Origin: Cryptomeria japonica
Lineage: Eukaryota; Streptophyta; Pinopsida; Cupressales; Cupressaceae
Length of the DNA stretch: 64,000 bases
Assembly: GCF_030272615.1 (NCBI RefSeq)
Contig: NC_081415.1
Coordinates: 418,287,757 to 418,351,756, forward strand
Direction of reading: 5' to 3'
Shown: piece by piece, positions 12,768 through 24,822 of the stretch
Layout: every line of letters starts with the position of its first letter
Position numbering within the stretch: position 1 is the first letter of the stretch
Position numbers and translations under genes: made by a program
Notes under the pieces: model-generated
Told to the model about the DNA's origin: nothing
Databases searched by the model: none
Seen by the model: the letters and a program-made list of their open reading frames with translations, nothing else

Positions 12768-15700
12768 TCAAACGTCATTGTTTAGTGTCCTCATCTCGCT
12801 TTCTGTCTGGAAATGATTGGATAGAATATTGTTAACACAAAGTGACAAATCTTTGTCCCGATCCAACTCTGCTACTGCTCGATTCTTCTCATCACTGAAC
12901 TCTTGTTTCCACTATTCGAACGATACTAACTCACCATTACTGTAAAAAGAGGGCACCCTAGGGGTATTCCCATCGTCCAGCCTTTGATGCTCTTTCCTTA
13001 ATTGATTTGCCAATTCATCATGGGACTTCAAGTGAGCCTCGGCTTCAATTTTCTCACCTGGATTCATCAGACTGTTGTCATTCATCAAGCCTTCCAACTG
13101 AGACCTGAGCCTTTCATGCTCTCTCATAGCTTTGACTGTTCCAGTGTATGTCTTCCAATAGATTTCTGCAACCTGCATCATACTTTTGAATCTATGGTCA
13201 ACGACCTCGAGAACTAACTTATCCATATTTTGTTGTTCCTTTTTTAGTTGCCAAGATGTCTTTTCGGCCCTGTTCCTCCAATACATAGCGTCTGTCAAGG
13301 CATCCATGGCATCTCTATCAACACCGTATGTCATCCCTGTTTGACTAGTACCTGTATCAATCTGAAGCAATCTTGTTTGCAGCCTCTATTTTTCTTCATC
13401 GGTTTTCTCATATAGGCTTTTGTATGTACAATTTTCTCAGACCAGAAACTCTATCTGATCTTGGTTTAGTTTAGCGACATCCAAATTTAGTTTGGTAGTT
13501 GTTCTAGGGTCAGTCTTTCCAACCTGCTACACCATCAAATGTCCAAAAGCTTCTTCTGTATCAACCAATATAGGTCTTTTATCTTTGGGATAGATAGCCC
13601 ACTATAGAAGAGCCTTCTGATCTGGATCATATCCTGATCCTCTAAAGAGTTTATCAATCTCTTTTGGCATCATTTGCCTACTTGGGTCCTGTTTCTTGAG
13701 AAATCCATCAAACAACAAGGCAGAGTTCATGTCCCATCCAGAGTATAATAGCACACCAGCTTCCTTAAGCAACTGTCTTCCCTTCTCAGGTGTCATTTCT
13801 CTCATCACAAGATCCATCTCCTCTTGTAACTTTTGAATTTGCTGCTCTTCTTCACTATTTCTCATGTTATTCCTAATTTGAGATCCTTTATGTTGATAGA
13901 GGAATGCGGTGAACTCCTTGGAAGCAATGAAGTCACTATCAACAATGAAATCCTCACGCTCCAGGAATCTGATGTCAGCCACTTCTCAGACATTTAGTTG
14001 TCCTGTTGCCAAGTCTATCGGTGTATCCTCTACATAATCAGGGGGGTAATCCTCTCGAGGAGTGAATGGAACGATGCCAGATGTGGAAGAAGGAGACATA
14101 TGAGCCAAAGGCTATGTATTCCTAATAGTATCAATGTAATCCCTAAAAAACATGAGGCATGACTCCCTCAAGTATTTCCAATTCATGCTCCACAAGTTTG
14201 TTGGCCAACTCCAAGGGGTCTTCAATCTTTTGTAGCATGTTCTCATCCATTTTCCTTTTATAAAGCTTCCATTTATAAGCCTGCATTGCTTTCTCAACCT
14301 TTATTCGCTTCACTTTGGCCTCTTCTCTGCCAATGTTCTTAATGAGGTCATCCGGTAGGTAAGATTTATGCTCTCCAGCCTTTAGCTTTTGTGATGATTG
14401 GGCTATCCTTATGTATCCTTTCAGGATTGAAATTGGGCCTTGGATCCCCCATAGCCATGCCATAATAATCCAATTTTGTCTGTAGTAGGCCATAACTCTT
14501 TGAACTTTTCACAATAAAATCTGAAAATACTAACAAGCCAGGTACAATTGATTGTTTTCCATGGCTTGTCAAATGTTCTGTACTCACTATTGACAGTTGC
14601 CTCACAATTTCTAGACAAGCCACTCTGTTAGGGACTGTAAGTGGTAGTAAGTATGGTCTCCCTTTGATCCCGTATACCCTGACTTGTGTGCAGTCTGAAA
14701 AACAATACCAATCTCCCCAATTGTGTTCAATTGAGGCATCTTCAGCGAAATCTTTTGGTCTTAGGAATCTTTGAACCTCTGGTGCAAGGGCATGATCGCA
14801 CGGGCATCCCAACAGTCTATATAATGGCTTGACAAAGAACTCCTCAAAATGCCAATATTGATTATTCACATACCTTTGGTCCCATGAAGAAACCCATAGT
14901 TGCACTAGTTTTCTCATTCCAGCATTGTCATATGTCCTGACACATAACTCTTCTGGCCATAACCCTTCATCTTGGCCCACATACAATAGCATATGCATAG
15001 GTAAGGAATAATGCTTGAAATGAACATTGATGACATCCCCCTTTAACTTTTCTAACCCATGATTCAAAACCTCAACCAAATAAGCAGAAAAATCAAAGAA
15101 GCGGGGGTCCTTAGACTGCAAATCGGCACAAATGACCATGGCTGCAATATCCATCAAAGGATGGGATTTTATCCCTAGCACTTGGGCAACACAGTAATAG
15201 GTATACTTGAAATATGGATGGAAAGAGTTGACATCATAGGGAGCTTTGTCATCCTGACCTAGTGGCACTAAGGACCCTGCATTCCTAGGTCTATGTATAG
15301 GGAGTCTTCACATTTTGTAAATGTGTTCTAGGTTAAAATATTCACTTGTTAACTTCTTGAGGTCAATCAATTCTTCAAATCCCCAATCCAACTCGAACAC
15401 GGTGTCAATAACCTCCTTTGTGATTGCAAGAATTGGCTCATCCATGTAGTTATATATGGTCTTGGTTTTAGGGTCATAATTGTTTGCCAATGCCTTCATG
15501 AGCTCCACATTCACGAATACATTAGCCACAACTAACCTTCCTAAGTTCAATCGCCATAAATTGTTGATAGGTTGAGGGGCAACTCTTCTGTTGTACCCAT
15601 ATATGAATAATTCATACCCTCTCAACTCTGTCCATATGTCTCCAAGATCCTCAAACCGGTCCTCCAGGCCTTCCTCATCAGCTCTAATCTTCTTGGACCT

Positions 15701-15868
15701 CAAACTGGATGATGGGCACTGGTCAATCAGGTCCTGGGCCAAAGAACGCCCTTCCCTTTTCTGTCTTTTAGGTTTTTCTTCTGTAGCGATAGGTTCTTTT
15801 CCCTTTCTGGCCTTATTAGTTTTAGATGATGATTCCATTTGAATTTTGAAAAAGAGGTTTGTGTGCAA
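12768..15868 (-). pseudogene. Long unnamed TE-borne protein, copy 2
   Basis: Minus-strand frame of about 1,030 codons from ATG 15868 (or 15838, MESSSKTNKARKGKEP, a basic start) to TGA 12768-12770. It is interrupted by an in-frame TGA near 15308, a frameshift near 14400, several stops at 13983-14140, and TAGs near 13600 and 12912. It matches copy 1 block by block: NLWRLNLGRLVVANVF (first globular part), FLRPKDFAED then HNWGDWYCF, YLPDDLIKN with a charged helix, then FIASKEFTAFL, TPEKGR and AGVLLYSGWD, and a closing coil. By eye the two copies are only about 25-35% identical outside these blocks, so they are old relatives and not a recent duplication. The function is unknown. Its position next to TCGATGA arrays, as for copy 1, points to the same kind of carrier element. 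Confidence 0.6.
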
Positions 15869-16086
15869 ACAACTTACTTGGAATTAGTGAGCTTTATCTG
15901 TGAATTCTCCCAATTCCTGCTTTCAGTTCGTCGCCTGTGAATTCCTTAATGCTATGCCCTTTGATGGTTGATCCACTACTTATGGCATATTTAATCAGTT
16001 AGTAATGGCGCTTTGGACAACGGTCACTCGGGCACACGTTTGAATTTAATGGTGATGTGACCTTCCCTGGGATTTGTTTATGATTT

Positions 16087-16940
16087 TTGCGGCAATCAAT
16101 AATCATTTCGATGAGGATATGTCTTTCGATCATTTGTTTCTTTAGTCCATCGATCTCTTTGTTTCTATTGACAATACTTTTGTTTCGAATATTACTTCGA
16201 TCAAGTATTTTTTCCCTTCATCGAAATACTGTATTCGGTCAGTATGGCTGTCTCCTCATCGAAACATATCTGATATCCATCGGGTCTTATGTCGAAGAAA
16301 CCTTGGGCTTCGGTGTCCTTTATTTTTCCATCGAAATACTTCTTTCATCAATATCACTATGCCCCGTCGACGAATGAGTCTATTATCTCACCGAAGCTTT
16401 TCTTTATTTTCCCTTATCGTTCTTCACCGATAAAGTTACATCGGCAAAACCACGCATATCAAGAACACGCCTTTTAACCTCCTTGAAACCTATATCCTCA
16501 TCGATATCTTTTATCGATGTAGCTTCCTTTTGTCTGATTGATATTATTCTTTCGATGAAAACACTCCTTTCGGTGGGTCCTTTTTATGTTGCACCGATAG
16601 TATTATTTCCTCGAGAACTTTTCCCGTCGATGAAGACCCTCTCTACTTTCTTCGATATCTTTTGTCGATGAAGTTTAACCTCCTCGAAACCTATATCCTC
16701 ATCGATATCTTTTATCGATGTAGCTTCTTTTTGTTTGATCGATATTATTCTTTTGATGAAAACGCTCCTTTCTGTGGGTCCTTTTTTATGTTGCACCGAT
16801 AATATTATTTCCTCAAGAACTTTTCTCATCGATGAATACCCTCTCTGCTTTCTTCGATATCTTTTGTCGATGAAGTTATTATCTTCAGTGAGTCCTTTCA
16901 GCGTTTCCTTCCTTCAATGGCTCTTTTATATTGATGATAA
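16087..16940 (+). repeat. TCGATGA-rich array, second locus
   Basis: Same motif family as 10641-11526, including shared phrases such as 'cctcatcgatatcttttatcg', shortened here to its core 'atcgatatcttttatcga'. It lies just beyond the start of the minus-strand copy 2, mirroring the arrangement at copy 1. Confidence 0.7.
16474..16870 (+). repeat. 201-bp tandem duplication inside the TCGATGA array
   Basis: The block starting 'ttaacctccttgaaacctat' at 16474 is repeated from 16675 at an offset of 201 bases, with about 7-8% difference by eye. Each unit carries five or six ATCGAT/TCGATGA cores. Confidence 0.8.
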
Positions 16941-17179
16941 TTATTTTATTTTTTTATAAAAATGATCATTGTCAGAATTATGACGAATACCAAACTTTCG
17001 ACCGACGACTTCTTTGACCGTTGGCAGAGTCCATTGGATTGTCGAATTTCCGACGGGCATGGCATCGTCGACCAATTTGACGCCGAGTTTTTGACGGTGG
17101 ATTTTGTCGACACTCTGACAAAAATTCGTCGAAAATCCGACAAACGACCGTCGGAAATCAGCTCCGAATGTACTAGTGT
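16941..17179. other. CGTCG-rich segment of unknown origin
   Basis: A 190-bp stretch (16985-17175) with repeated 'cgtcg', 'ccgacg' and 'ccgtcgg' in both orientations, ending abruptly where copia sequence begins at 17180. Such TTTCCGACGG-like repeats occur near the ends of some plant DNA transposons, but I see no terminal inverted repeat. Confidence 0.35.
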
Positions 17180-17180
17180 T

Positions 17181-19183
17181 CATATTGAGAAATGTACCTT
17201 AATCAAGGATGATTGACATAAGTTTCAAGACTTGTATGGTCAAGTTGATGAGATTAGGGGATATCAGATTGATAGTGATCTCACCATGTTAGATCCCAAG
17301 AAATTTAATACTATACAAAATTATGTCACTAATGAAAAAGAGTTGAGGACACAAATCAAATATTGTGGCATTGATAAGAAGGATACTCAATTGATCTTCA
17401 ATTTGATGGGCAAGCTTCCACAAGAATATGCAGGATTTGTTTCTAGTTTCCAAACCCATAGGATGACAATAGGTTCAAGCTACACAATGCCTACATTTGA
17501 TGCTTTCGCTGAAATGTTGATGATGGAACAAACTAAGTTGATAAGCATGGGTATTCTTAAGGCTTCTAAGTCTCAAGCATTAGTGGCAAATCAAGGGAAC
17601 AAAGGAAATCAAGGAAAGAACAACTCAAACAAGAAGAAATGGCAATCAAAGCCCAAGGACAAAGCATCACCTTCTCCACAACAAGGAGATTCATCCTCTT
17701 CCAAGAGGGACAATTCAGCTAAGAGGGAGAGACCTACTTGTGCCTATTGTAAGAAGTTTGGTCACGAGGAGAGTCGTTTCGATTCTAAGAAGATTGATGA
17801 GATCGCACACATCCTCAAAAAGCATTACATTGATTTGCCTAATGCCTACAAGAAGGATGCTTCATCAACTTCTACTTCCTCACATTCAAAAGGAAAAGGG
17901 AAAGCATTCATGGCTTCTACAAGTGGGAAGACTCACTCTTTTGGGACAAGAAAAGGAAAAGTTCTTTGTGCTACTACAAGTCATGATTCAAGGAGATGGC
18001 TTCTAGATTCAGGGGCTTCTCATCATATGGCATCTTCACAGTCTATGTTCTCTACATTTGAGCCTTGCACCATGCCGCAGGTTTTTATGGGCAATCATAC
18101 ATACATGGATGTGATTGAGAAAGGATCTATTGCCATTGGGGATAACTCCTTCAATGATGTGTTGTGTGTACCCCACTTGATAAACAATCTCCTTTCCATC
18201 TATCAAATCACACATGGCGCAACTAATTGTGGAGTTCACACCTAAGTCAGTTTTCATTAGAGACTTGGAGACTAGAGCTATCATTGCGATTGGGGTGGTT
18301 GATCATGCATCTCGATTATACTCCTTTTCAGATTTTGTTGATGATGATGATTTCACATATGATGATTCTACATATGATGATCACACTTCTTGTGATGGTT
18401 CAAATTTTGAGGAGAACTTTGGGTACTTGAACTTGGGGATTCTCACATGTGACCCCGTTCTTGAGCCTTGTGTTTCATCTCCTCCTATTGATATCACATC
18501 ACCTATTGCACCTGATGATGCAGATAGTGCGATAGTTTTGCCTTCATGTGATTCAGTACAACAAGATATTTCATGTCTTCCAGCTCCAGATTCTTGGGAT
18601 GAGTACTTGACAGACATTGTAGATTTGGGAGACATCATTGATGATATTCATCTTCTCTTTGATGAATATGATCCTTCTTTGATTGTTGCGAGGGAACGCT
18701 CTGACCCTCTTGTTCATTCTCTACATGATCATTATTTCGAGGTTGATATGATTGTGGATACTTATGTACAACAATTGGAGGAGGTATCTTTATGCTTAGA
18801 GGAGACATGTGAGTCTTTGGGACATGTTCTACTTTCATCTCCACTAGATCTTGGAGTGCCTTTTTTAGTAGTGTGGAGCAGTTTACCACCTTTGGAGGGG
18901 GTATCTTTCAGCATCGACATGGGGATACTTGAGAAGTTTTTCAGAGATTTCATTCATCATGAGTTTTTTTCATACATCTTCCCTTCATGATTGGGGAGAC
19001 TTCATGGATCCACCTTTGGTTTTGTTTCTTCCTAAGGAGAGGAATGTTGTTCAATGTTCTTGGAGCAGTTTCTTCATTCATTCTCGAGCTTCTATCATTG
19101 GTGCAGATTCCACATTGAGGGGGGGCTTCCTTGTCTCTCTTCTTCTTCTTCTCTCATATGGGGGGGACTTTTTCCTCACATAG
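17181..19183 (+). pseudogene. Copia Gag-protease with acidic C-terminal domain (copy 1)
   Basis: Order along the frame: the end of the UBN2 Gag domain (IDSDLTMLDPKKF, LIFNLMGKLPQEY), a basic linker, a CCHC zinc knuckle with its last Cys replaced by Phe (CAYCKKFGHEESRF), the aspartic protease motif LLDSGASHHM, and the copia post-protease phrase VLCVPHLINNLLSIYQ. A 5-base deletion near 18219, seen by comparison with the copy at 51700, shifts the frame. The rest reads on from 18214 as an Asp-rich domain (FVDDDDFTYDD, PDDADSAIVLPSCDS, GDIIDDIHLLFDEYD), then SFFHTSSLHDW. Gag packages element RNA and protease trims Gag. The acidic part has no counterpart that I know in standard copia Pol. Truncated at the front and frameshifted, so it cannot make the ancestral protein. 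Confidence 0.8.
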
Positions 19184-19431
19184 GGTTTTGTTCCTCACAT
19201 ACTTCTATGAGATTTCTCTTGTATAGATTTCATCTCTCTTTTGGGGGAGGGTTTTTTCCCATTGGGTTTTTCTCCTTTTCCCCGCTTTGTGAGAGATTTC
19301 ATTGCATTTGTTTGCTTTGCATTTGCATTTGTACATGGGTACCTAACATGTCCTTGTAGCCGGGACCCACCTTGCATTTCTTAGTTGCATTGTAGAGAAG
19401 TGGATTCCCTTAAGTTGCACTTAAGGGGGGG

Positions 19432-19919
19432 TGTTGGTGTAAATAATTATTCATCTTGGATATTACCTTAAGTTTACTTAAGAAATGCATTTCATAGTAG
19501 TTTGGGTATAAGACACTTGGGTGTTTGTGCCACATTGGGATAGTGTGTGTAGGAGAATTTCCTCCTTTTATGGTGTGATCTTGTTACTACTTTATTATAT
19601 CCACTTATTGTGGAGTGATAATTCCACCTTCGGTGGGTGATCCACCTCATGTGGAATATTTTATTGTTTCTCCTACCTACCACACCTATTTCCTACCCGC
19701 CCTTGTTTCTTATTGAGCCACATGTCATGCTTGTGTGCTCACGTATCCATATAGCCTTTCTTATATATGCAGGCTCATCTACATTGTATGTAACTATTGA
19801 ACAACTATTGATCATCTATCTATTGATGAGAATACAGTTTATTCTTGTCCTATATTTTATCTCTATTTTGTACATTTCATTGAGCTCTCGATCTTGGCAA
19901 AATCTCACAGTTATTCCTT
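19432..19919 (+). repeat. 3' LTR of the truncated copia copy
   Basis: 488 bp, TG at 19432 and CA at 19919, about 90% similar by eye to the LTRs at 48317-48799 and 52902-53384. A polypurine tract ending in a run of seven G stands just before it. Its 5' partner is gone. Confidence 0.85.
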
Positions 19920-20814
19920 CATCAACATATGTGGATCTAGAATCATTAAAACCTTCCACATAAACACAAGCAGAGCTAAAAGAAAAATTCAAGGTTAAAG
20001 CCATGGGATGTGGTGAGTATATCTTTCATGTCGATCAATTCCCACTATCTCCTAAGACATTTAGTTGATAGGAACATCCTACAAACAATTTACAATATCA
20101 AAGAACTGGGTGTTGTGGCTACTAAGTTTGAATGCAAATCTCCTCTAGTGGTGCAAGCAACTCTTGATATCAATAGTCCTACGAGTGGTTCCAACAAAGA
20201 ATCTATTGAATATATCGCCAACCCTCTTGAGAACTCATATAGCCTTACTATTTCATCCACTCATTCCATTTCCACTCCACTTATAGACTTGGATCAACAT
20301 GAATCACAAAAGCCCATACTTATTGGGGGATCAAAAATCAAGTTTTGAAAAGAAAAATCTAAAAGTCAAAAATAAAGAAAAGTCCTTTAGTTCAAATCAA
20401 AATCAAAAGCTATTGGACTCTACAAAAATCAAAGTTAAGGATAAAAATCCTATAAAGAAAAAAGAACAAGAGTTGATCTCCCCTGATATCAAAATAACTG
20501 GGGGTAAAAGTTCTAAAATTTCAAGTAAAAAAACAAACTTGTTGATCCTAAGTCTCCATCATGCTATCCTACTTTCACTTCTTTTCTCAATAATAAGCCT
20601 TCATTCCTCATCCACTTGTTCCACACATCCATTCCCTTTTGACGATACATCAAATCAATGGACCTTTAATGGAACTTCCTTGAAGAACTTTGTTATCAGG
20701 GATGCCCAAACTTCTTTAGGTGACATGCATATGGGCCTACGTAGTTCACACATTAGTAATTCTACCTTAGTTCCTTCATCAAGGAAGATAATCAAGGGAG
20801 CAACATATCATTCA
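19920..20814 (+). other. Unrecognised coding-like stretch before a gypsy pol tail
   Basis: Two open stretches: 20010-20348, with no motif I know, and 20299-20826, Lys-rich (KIKVKDKNPIKKKEQE) then hydrophobic. It lies directly upstream of the gypsy integrase tail and may be rearranged internal sequence of that element. No domain is recognised. Confidence 0.35.
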
Positions 20815-21063
20815 GTCAAGGAATGACACAAATACAATCATAAGGTAAAGCCTCGTACATTTGAGGTGGGTGACTTAGTATTGAGAGAGAATCTTAAGAA
20901 TCAAGAGGACCGAGAAAAGAAAGGAAAATTTGAGCCCAATTGGCTTGGTCCTTACATCATCACAATAGTCTATGGATCAGGTGCATATCAACTCTCAACA
21001 CCATATGGAGAACCTTTGAGAGATCCTATCAACAACATGCACCTTCACAGGTTTTACACATAG
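20815..21063 (+). pseudogene. Ty3/gypsy (Tat-like) integrase C-terminal end
   Basis: The frame around HKVKPRTFEVGDLVLRE, then GKFEPNWLGPYII, GSGAYQLSTPYGEPL and a final MHLHRFYT before TAG at 21061-21063, is the SH3-like C-terminal end of integrase and the end of the polyprotein in Tat-type gypsy elements. An in-frame TGA sits near 20824. Nothing of protease, reverse transcriptase or the integrase core is recognisable upstream, so only the tail remains. It starts the 3' half of an element that continues through the antisense gene to the LTR at 25785. Confidence 0.85.
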
Positions 21064-21869
21064 CTCTTCAGAATATCCTAATTCAAAAATACAAAAAAAA
21101 TAAAAAAAATATTAAAAAAAATCAATAAAAAATCATTACTTGGTGAAAACTTGGCAAATAGGCACCTAGTGACACAAATAAAAATGAAAAATTGAAAAAA
21201 AAGTAAAGAGAAATAAATTCATCCAATGATGAAAACCACTTCGGTGGCGCCTTGGACAAGTACCGTGGTGAAAACCGGGTTATTGGTGCCATGTGCAAAT
21301 ACAGTGCTCCTCCCTCCTTCAAGATTCAATCTCATCCTTTCACTTTCAACACACTCACAACCCATGCCTCCATAATAAACTTATTCATTCCCATCATGGC
21401 TTGTCATTGATCTACCTAAGATTGGTTAGCCATTCATAATAAACCTTCCTTTCTCCCCTTTGCTTCCATAATAAATTAGGTCCAATCTATGACGGGCAAA
21501 AATCCTAAATCTAGTGATGGAAGTGGTACCCTGAGCATCACATGTTTTGAGGAGCATCGTCTTTTCATTCCTCCTCCTTTTCATGCACAATCCGCAATAA
21601 AAATTCATTTGCATCTCCAATCTGCAATAGAGCTCCATTCTTCTTCGCAATAAAGTATAAGTTTCATGGATTCAGTTAGTTTCAAATGAGACACAAGCAG
21701 CAGTGGGCTTTCAACAAATCAAATCTTTCAACAGACTTTGGCAACAACATGGTTTTCAACATAATTTATCCTTTATCAAGATGACAACATTGCGACCAAA
21801 TCAAACATGTTAGCATAGGTTTTCGTTTTATTTTGATTTTATCTTTTGGTGACATGTCTTTTAGCTTTT

Positions 21870-21929
21870 CCAGGATGTCTTTGACTAGAGATTATATCTC
21901 CAGGATGTCTTTGACTAGAAAGGCGAGGA
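21870..21929 (+). repeat. 30-bp tandem repeat, two copies
   Basis: 'ccaggatgtctttgactaga' occurs at 21870 and again at 21900, with the intervening 10 bases partly conserved. Confidence 0.85.
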
Positions 21930-22647
21930 TGGGATATGATTTACCTACTATTATTTTGTTGTTTGTGGATTGTCTCTTAGTAATGCTATGACTTGTCCAA
22001 GGATATGAGGACACTATGAGTCTAGTGTGAACTAGGGCATTCCTTGTTTGCGATTGTTTGATCTCCATGAAAACGAGTAGAATGACTTTCTGGGTCGAAC
22101 CTATACCTCAATTGTCATAACCTATTTGTCATAATAAAGCTCAATGATGATAAAGCACAAGAAGCTCTTTCACTTCCATATCTTCTATCTTCCATCCCCC
22201 TTTCTCGATTGACCTTCATCGTCCTTCTTGAGTCTATTTAGCCCGCTATCACATGGATGAGTATAATGACACCAAAAATATCTGTATTTCATGGAGCTTT
22301 CACCTGCATCATTACATGTTAGCACATGGTACACATGCATATAAATATCATAATTGCATTACATCTTGCACACACCACTGATTAGCATATCATATATACA
22401 TTTGCATTCTCATAATGTAAATAATCATAGCATGTCAATAATCATACATCCATTCACAGTTAGTACATTTTCATAAGCATATAAAATATAAAAGAACAAA
22501 AACATATTGCATATCATCAGGTACATATTCACATCCATAACATAATATCATCATATAAGATCATAAACAACATAACATCATCATAAAACATATATAAGCA
22601 TCACATAGGAACACATGCATATAGTTGCAGTAAGGATGGATCATCTC

Positions 22648-22673
<26 letters not shown>
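22648..22673 (+). repeat. (TA)n microsatellite
   Basis: About a dozen TA units in an otherwise ordinary AT-rich stretch. Confidence 0.9.
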
Positions 22674-22679
<6 letters not shown>

Positions 22680-23384
22680 AATCATAAGTGGCATAATACA
22701 ATGATGTCAAAATATCTCACATGGCTACAAAAATCACCTGAAGGTGTCTATATCATCGTACAAAAACTGATACAAAATGGATCCAAAAAGGCTATGATGA
22801 AGACCCTCCCTCAAAGCTAGCTGGCCTCAAAGGAATCTAAGCTCTCGAAGATCTTGCTCCAGGATCACCTCCTTTGTCTCCTCCTCTTGGTGGTGCAGGT
22901 GGACCCATATCCCCACCAGTGGATGCCTGTTGTATGTCTCTCCCCCCTGTGGTAGTCATCCAGGATGCTCTCCTAAAGCTCCTAGCCCTCAGCTCTGGAG
23001 GCACAACTGCATAGTACAAATACCCTCCAATAGGCTATCTCCTCCCCTACCCGTAGGACATATGCATAGCCAACCTCAGTGTACCGCTAGATGGCCTGAT
23101 CCCTCTCCCTTTGCATATCTACCAATTGTCGCCTCAATTGAGTCACGTCTCTCTCGAGATACTCTATCTCATTGGCCTGTCCTACTGCAATCTCTCACAG
23201 CACTAGCAGATCATCCTCCTCCTCATCCCCACCTTGATTACCCTCCTCCTATTTGGCCTGTCCCTATACATGTCATTGGGCATCCCTCCCTGGTTACTGT
23301 GCCTGTATATGTCCACCCACCTGTAGCACCTGTCCTCCTCTACCCCTCGGTGGTCTCGGTGGTCTCCCTTCCTATGGATCTTGC

Positions 23385-23385
<1 letters not shown>

Positions 23386-23428
<43 letters not shown>
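23386..23428 (+). repeat. (TC)n microsatellite, about 21 units
   Basis: Lies inside the antisense PMD frame, where it reads as alternating Arg-Glu. Confidence 0.95.
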
Positions 23429-23431
<3 letters not shown>

Positions 23432-24822
23432 CCCTCTGTCCACCCCTACCCCTCACCACCCTCCTTGTTGGTCCTCTCCTCTGCCTCCTCTGTCTCCCAC
23501 CACCCCTATCATCATCATCCTCATCACCATCATCCTTTGTTGCCATAGGCTCATCTGGATCGATCAACTTGGGCACTGGATGTGTTGCAAAATAAGCATC
23601 ATACTCTACATTTGTACCTCCATCAAAAACATCCCTCAGTAGATCTCAAGGCATCAGAACCACCTGCTCAAATTGTGTCACTACAACATCATAAGACAAA
23701 ATCGGCCCCTAGTGAGCTTGCTTCCACATTGTCCGTGCAAACTCACCAGATCCCTGAGGCATCCTCTGTTGCCGCCCAAACTGCTTGCATACCCTGTCCA
23801 TCAGATGCCTATCCAGTATATAGGGCATCTGCCTGATCAAGTATCTGCTCTTGAAGACATAAGGAATCTCTGTGGCATCCTCCTCCCAGTCCTCACAGTC
23901 CAGACAGGGTCTCCATATGACACTATCTATGTCATTAATAACCCGTCTCCAATAGTCCACCTTCCCAATTTGTGGCTCTGAAGTAATCATACTATATGTG
24001 TGCAAAGGACTGTCCATGCCCTCTCCCTGTGAAATGCACTGGTCTCGTCGGTATAATGTGCTCATATGACCACACCTGCAATAGAGTCACCCTGCAACCT
24101 AATCTGCAGCCACCGAGATACACAAACTAGTGAAGCTCATGGTACAAATGTGCAAGTACACATGAACCCCATGCATATCTAGTATGTTGTGTCACCAATG
24201 TCTCTAGAGTCCTCCCCCAGCCAATAGCCATACCTCGTGTCGCCCTGTCCGGACATAGGTAGCCATTAATCACCCCTCTGATTGTTGTCGGTAGTCTACA
24301 TCGAATAGCTAGCATGACATCTTAGATGATGTGACTTGATCTCATCTCCAGCTTTGGGTCTCCAAAGACTCATCTCGGTGCATCCTTGTCTCCCTCTCGG
24401 TCATATGGCACTAGCTCGCCATGGATCGGTATCCTCAGGATCCTATAAACATCCTCTAAAGTGATTGACATCTCACCAGTCGGCAAATGAAATGAACAAG
24501 TCTCAGAGTGCCATCTCTCTGATAAAGCAGTCAGTAATCCTCTGTTCGCCCGAATCTCAGGTAGATACATGATATGTCTCAAACCCATACCCTCGACAGT
24601 CGCTCACTCCTCAAAGGTCAACTCTGGTCGCAACCTTTGTGTCAGAGGGAATCTCTCCCATGACTCTATCATGGGCAAGTACTCCTGCATCCAACCAAAC
24701 CAATCATGTCAATCCTAGTGGTACTCATTTCTATCACATAGTGCTACTCCTATTCTACTGCTTATGTCTATCACATGGTGCTGCATTCTAGTGTATATGT
24801 TCATCACATTGCACTTGATCCT

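Larger units (their letters stand above)
17180..19919 (+). mobile_element. Non-autonomous Ty1/copia element (Gag-PR-acidic), 5'-truncated copy
   Basis: Matches the complete copy at 48317-53384 from the middle of gag to the LTR end. The 5' LTR, leader and start of gag are missing, and the junction is at about 17180. Internal sequence, a G-rich polypurine tract (19414-19431) and the 3' LTR (19432-19919) are present. No integrase, reverse transcriptase or RNase H sequence exists between protease and LTR, exactly as in the other copy. Confidence 0.85.
21064..23339 (+). other. Long 3' spacer of the Tat-like element
   Basis: Begins with A-rich runs, then 'ggtgaaaac' phrases around 21140-21275 ('ccacttcggtggcgccttgg'), which follow pol in such elements. 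It contains a 30-bp tandem repeat (21870-21929) and a TA microsatellite (22648-22673). From 22837 the minus strand may still be the 3' end of the antisense gene, but the frame is full of stops. Confidence 0.5.

Noticed and set aside
22930-23595. 221-codon plus-strand frame with a Ser-Leu run
   Set aside because: Created by the TC microsatellite and low stop frequency opposite the antisense PMD gene. Pro/Ser-rich without a motif.
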